The position numbers and the translations under genes were made by a program. Of a stretch of DNA of 64,000 bases, positions 54,081-60,739 are shown one piece after another (positions within the stretch are counted from its first letter, which is position 1; each line of letters opens with the position of its first letter). The notes under the pieces are model-generated. The model was given only the letters and a program-made list of their open reading frames with translations, made no database searches and was not told where the DNA came from. The stretch covers positions 1 to 64,000 of the forward strand of contig LUCM01009136.1 in assembly GCA_008360955.1 (NCBI GenBank). Reading direction: 5' to 3'. The stretch is from Fasciolopsis buskii (taxonomy: Eukaryota; Platyhelminthes; Trematoda; Plagiorchiida; Fasciolidae).

Positions 54081-57000
54081 CACTTGGGCTAAAAACTCTT
54101 CCTGGTCGACGATTTCCCAAATTTGTATCCCATTGGATTAACCACATTTTCCAAGCTACAATTCTTAACCTGTGATCACAAGTTCCTCGTGTACTGGCTG
54201 TTGGCTTTCCGTGCAAATAATATCGTAAGTGAATGAGAGAGTAAATTTCCTCAAACCACCTCATGGTTCATCCCTGCACACTGTCGGTAATTCAAATGAA
54301 ATAGTCACTGTTGTTCGCAGTGAAATTCAAGTCATGGATTCAAAATTTTAGTTTACTTTTCAAGTAGTCCAAAGCATCGAGTCGACGATTGCTCACAAAA
54401 CAAACCCGTGAATTGGCAAACTTCATATCCCTCCAACTGTACCAGAACCGAGTTCGATTCCCAGTGTATTGAAATAGAGATGTGCCGTATGAGAATTGCT
54501 CCAATGTAAAATTGTATGGTCCAGTAACACATCGCGGTCAGAATAGTTGTTGATTTGTCGATGTTTTGGTTATCGTCTCATCACCAGCTAGAAGAGTGGG
54601 CAAACTGTGCAGCAGCAATGTCACACGGACACGAGAAATACAACGCTTGCACACAGTCCCTTCGGATAACAATTACCCGTCAGAACTAATTAGACACTCC
54701 GGAAAACAAACCGTACAAGCACAACAAGGACGACACAAACAAGCTAACCTCTGTTCGTGTCCCATACAGATCGGGCATATCGGATGCAATCAGAAAGACA
54801 CTTGGATCTTATAATGGCTTTTGTGTTTCCTAACGAACAGATCACAAAAACCAAAGAGGGTCTTCATCCACACGACCAGGACAATCGCACTCGCATGCTC
54901 GCCGGTAAGGACTGTCTTGCTCGATATATCGGACAGACATGCACATGGTTAAAAACCGAAATACTGGGCCGTAAAAAGATCAGAGCGCGATCCTGCAGTC
55001 GCCCTTGACGCTTTATCCGAAGGCCACACCATTGGCTACGATAACATTATTGTCCTTCGGTGTGGATTTCATATATATACCGAGAACCTCTAGGCCAAGG
55101 CTCTGACAATTACCGTCCACTTTGCATATTTCAACCAGAATGATGCTGCAAGGTCACAACACTTGTTTGACCTCAGATGACCCCGAGATCAATAACACGG
55201 ACAGCAGGAACGGAGATCTAATATACGCAGTTGCATTTCAAAACGCCTCGTAAAGGCACCCAAACACATGAACACAACTTATTTAACACCCAAATGTTCC
55301 ATCCCGTCATTCCAGTTACATTCGTTTCAAGTCAGTCGTGGGAAGGGTTGGTCGTGATAATCGAAACGTCGAAAAACTAGCAACTGTTTCGACCATGCTG
55401 CGTTAATGAACAATAAAATTTTACATTTCTCTACTTAAGTAACTTTTTGTTTCAGGGATTGACATGATTAACGATGATGGTATATAGAGTAAATGCTTTG
55501 TTGGCCCTGTACTCAACGTTTTCCTGTTTAAGCATCATGCAATTTCTTTATGTCTGTCACTAGAGATTGCAAGCGTCCATTTGGACATTGTTAGGCCTCT
55601 AGCATTTCAGATGGAAAATAGTCTGCCTTCTCTTTTCCCTGTTATCATATCAGCAAATCAAAATAGCTATCCGCCCTTATTACCAGGATTTTTGTGACTG
55701 ACTGCCAATTTAACAAACTGCTCAAACAGCATCTGGGAGACAATGTGAATGGTTTAATCACGGTTCATTTCAAACGTTTGTCTGTCTGACCTGTGATGCG
55801 TTGCTCGCTTTGAATAGTTCCCGAAATGCCACGTGTTCCGATGAAGCCACCCCAACCATGACCATGTGATCACCACCATAGGCTTCCGTGTAATCGCGTA
55901 CCGCTTCGCCAGCAATTTTTGTCATTCCGCGATCCAAACCATCAGAAATGATGCAACATCCTGATGGTGAAAGAAAACGTAAAGTTTGGTCTGTGATTGT
56001 AAAACCTGTGATGACGATATGAAAAACATTTACTATGCCTCGGTAACCTAAACAGGTTACTTCCATCGAACATCACGTGACCAATTGGTGTTTTTGTCGG
56101 ATCCACCTGGACCATCCAAACAAGTGATTTTATCGATCTGTATGTTCTGCGTTTGAATTGGAAACCAGCGTCACGCAGCTCAAAACAGCAAAAACAAACG
56201 ATCATGTAGCTTTTATCTTAGAGTTGTAATCATTTAACAAGGGTACAGAATAGATAACCGTTTGGTGGTTGTTTTTTTTCACGTAGGAGATGCCGCCTGA
56301 ATTTGTGGCGTTGAACGTCTGCCACGTTGTCTCAGTTCGGTAACATTTGTCATCATAGGATTCTAAGTAACTGTGATTGTGACAGTGAAAGTAATCAGAC
56401 AGAGATAAAATTGATTTGACCCACAGCACAATACGTAAATCTTACCTTCCACTTTTGAACACACAACTGAATTATCTCCAGTTCCAAACCAGAGGGTAAA
56501 TAAGGCAGCTTGAAGTCGAGCATTTCATCAGCAACGGGTGGGAGTTATTCAAAAAAATCTTAAATGCTAAGTTGTATTTTGAAGGCAGATATGAATTTAT
56601 GTCCCACTGGTCGAAGGCTGATAGCACGACTTGCACAGACGTACATACATCCGTCTTGCTAGCCCAGTAATTCAGATTTCCTAAGGCATGGTAACAGCCT
56701 AGACAAGTAGAATAATCCATTTGGAGGAGGAGTTTCATACCATGTTGACCCTCTGCGTAGCTCTTGCGATTGATGATCCATTCGCTCTACCGGTCGCATG
56801 CTTTCTGTTTTGGCACTGACACTGAATTAGTCTTTCTAGGGAGAGTGAATCGGATTTATGAACGTGTCCACTCGCGACTAATCATACTTCGCTTTTGTCT
56901 GGGATGTCTTTGTTGGTGTTAACTTCTTTTTCCATTGGTGATGGGCACATCTTACACGAAATTCGAGTTGGCTTGCGTCTTCAGAAACCCTATCCAGGCC

Positions 57001-60000
57001 GATTTGGGATTGCCTTTTCGTCGGCGATTCCAGTTTGCCGAGACGATGTAATCACAGGACCGGCAAGAGAGGGGAACTGACTGAAATATCCGAACAATCT
57101 ATTTATCCCAAACCATCCATATTAGGAGTCCATAGGGCGGGCGGATGACGCAATCAAGGTTGAGTGAAATTTTATTTAACCCACGCTACTCATATAAGGT
57201 AAAAATGGTTCCCAAAATATCGTGCACCTGTTGCGGTCCGTCACTCGCTTGCAGTTTTGTGCTAGTAATTTTCTCAGCCTATCTTTTCACACGGAAATGC
57301 TTCGCATCTGAGGTACTGATGTTTAGGATGGCCATGTTCGGGTAACCGTCATTGTCTTAGGGTGCATGACATTAACTGTACTGCTACAGACCGTCTGTCG
57401 GTTGCTGTCCTGTCCAACCATCCCTATACTAGTGTGCCCCTTTCTCAGTTTCTCACCAAAATCTCAGTTGAATCATTAGGAGCGTGAATGGATGGTAAGT
57501 CCATGTCAGAATCACATGGTGATTCGTCGTAGCATTTTCGTCGGTCAGGCAAGGCTAACCTTCGGGAAGGAGACACAAGGTCCGGAATTATTGTTTTTTC
57601 TTCTCATTAACATGTTTGACATGTGGATGGATGAACGAAATTTTCCCGGAGAAACCAAAAAAGAGCGCCCTAGTATAGAGACGGTTGGACAAGAGAGCAA
57701 CTGGGTACGCATACCTGAAGAGCGGCAGTGACCGCGAAACCGGTCGTGGGCTCCTCGGAAAATTTTGTCCGTCAATCCATATGCGAAACATACTACTGAG
57801 AAGAAAAACCGACGCTTTCGGGCCATGTGTCTCCTTTCTGAAGGTTAGCCTTGCCTGACCGACAAAAATCCTCCCACGAATCCCCATGTAACTCTTAAAT
57901 GGACTTATCATCCATTCACGCTACTAACGATTCAAATGAAATTCTCGACAATTTTCTTTGCGGTTCTTCGAAGATCCGTGACTTTTTGCGCACAAGCTAT
58001 TCACGTTTCGTTCCAGGTGTTGTTGAAATCCATTGGTCAACTCACACAGTGAAACACCAGGTGCTTTTTAATGAGTTGCATGATGATGACACTGATTGGA
58101 CCTCTAGTTATCTGATTCATTCTATCGGAAGGTGACAACTAAATCTGAATTATTTCAACACCACTCACTTGTATAAACCTGACTTACTATCCAGTCAAGA
58201 TTTTGGCACCAAGAGAAAGCCTGAAAAAGGTGCCACTCTGGAATTTCATGATTCACGTGACAACGCGTCGAAAATCCACCATTTTCCCCACTGCAAACAA
58301 ACCCGAAGCAACTCACTCGTCCTTCGGGAATTTGTGATCCTATCCGTAGTGTAGCCAGACCAGGCATATTGGAGTGATGGTAGCTAGGGCCTCACCGTTT
58401 GAAATGTTGCCCCAGCCTTATTGGGCGTATGGATCTGCTACGTCTGACCACTTGGTCTAGTTTACGTCAGTGCGGAAACCTTTTGTCAGCCAAACTGAAA
58501 CAAAACCAGAGAGAACCAGAAATAAACCGCATCTGGATCCTCTAGTAGCAAGAAAGGAAGCGGGTGATTCACTCGTTTACTGCGGAGCGAAACAAGTCAC
58601 AGTTCCCAGACTTTACTCGGCCGTGTATAATGCTCTTTTCCAGGCCGCGCTCACGCGAGATCCATGTTCTGACGAGCTGAGCATTCCCCGGTCGATTCGA
58701 CCATGCCCCGAACATTCTTGTTTTCGTTCTTCTGGCCCTCTACTGGCTGTGTTTGTTTGATGGTCCACAGTGAAGACTTGAGCTGGTGCTCTCAGATGGG
58801 GCAGTCGTGCTACTGTGCGTGTTTGCTGCTACCGCGGTCTTAATCAGTTGAGGAGTGTTTTGACATACTCGCTGTTACTTCTTCGGGCTACTGCTTTGGA
58901 TTGGTTGGTGCTATGGGGTCGATTCCCTTCTCCATTCGTTGTGATCGTGCCTCACTGCTATGTGGTAATTAGAAATCGTCATTGAAGAAGACCCTCTTTG
59001 TCGTATTGCACAACATCACACGTATACATAATGAATCCACAGAGTAAAACTCATGTTGTGTACTGTTATCCCGTGTTTTCTCGTACAGGTTTTTCCGTAA
59101 CCTAAGAGTCCAGCCCCATACGAGTGCCATTGGTTTATTATGGAAACTACCGTTTAAACTGCGCTACTCTGTTTTTAAACTACGGAACACAATGAAAAGA
59201 GAGTGTGATTGATTGCTAGCACATGCGTTGTAGCCACCATAACCAATTCGTGTTTATCCTATTCATCATGTCTGTGACATTTCATCGTGCAAGCCATGCA
59301 GCTTTGACGATTTGTCACGAATACATGTAACTTGCTTCTACCTTTCCCGGAGTCAATTCTCAAATCTGAGTTGCGGGAAAATATAGGTTTTTGCATTACT
59401 AAACAACCGAGGATGCAATAGATTGATTTATTGAACTCAACATGTAGGCGGATTTCTTCCACTTTTCAGTCATTTCTCGCACCGCTCTAAATGAAAAGTC
59501 AGTTGAACATACGGGGTATGAAGGATCACGACCGTTAGATCCGGAATGGGATAACGAAATCTGGTTAGTTTCAGACAATAACCAGTGAAATCTTCCATAA
59601 GGGATTCGGATTTGGATTTACCGTAAGCATGAACAATCGTATTATGGTTTTTGAACATGTCAAAATAAATTCCTTTTATAACTAATTTAATTAGATGAAT
59701 TTCAAATAATCGCATTTATCTTTCACTTAGGACACCTGTCAAAAAACCTGTGTAAAACCCACCGGCACTTTCAGCGGCTTTCCACAACCCGTTTTTCAAG
59801 GTCAATTTGAAACGTTTACTCAGCTCGGCTCGCGAACCGATAATGCTGATAATCAGAGTTGGTGGTTTCAGGTTCCATCGATCGGCCAACAGCTGTTGCC
59901 ATTGCACACGTGATGGCCGCCCCGTCACACGCGTGAACTGATGAAGGGGAGGTGGTGGAAAGCAAACCAGTGGAATTAAATTGCAGTCATAAAATTAAGT

Positions 60001-60674
60001 TATCTGCAAAAAAGACAGTATGATGTGCGTGACATAAAAGTGACATTCATTGCTTAAATGGGAATGCTTCCGATTGTCCATAGCTCACGTCAGGTAGGTG
60101 TAATCAAGAGTAACGCAGATTTGTGTACAATCAAAATAGGCCTTATGACCAATCGATCGATTAGGTTCACCAGGCAGAGAGGCGGACCCAGGCTGGGAAA
60201 CAAAGTGGCAAGCAATAGGAGTCATGTAATGAAGACCCGCATTGATAGTTAAAACGAACGAGACAAAAATTAATGTTATAAATAGACTATAGTGAGCAAA
60301 TTATTGCAAAACACCTGTATGATATCGGAAATCTTAAAAATCAGGCATTGAAGTTACAAAGCTGGGGGCTGCAGTCGAATAACCAAGGAAGTGTTAAAAT
60401 GCAAGCACGAGCGAAAGCCGAGATCAGTCGTTAGTTCATGTATACATTGCTTACGACATACCATCAGCTTTCAGTTCGGACTGACTAAGGCCTACCCGTT
60501 ATGAGTGAAGATCGATAGAATAGGATGCTTTACATTAGTCGGAGAGGAGTGAAGTCAGACGCACAGTGACATGCGCATGACTAAGAGGATGGATGGAGTC
60601 GAACCCTCAACTCCACTAGTTCACTCCGCTACCTATATATATATATTTTGTTTACGCATCCAGATACTACTTCC

Positions 60675-60739
<65 letters not shown>

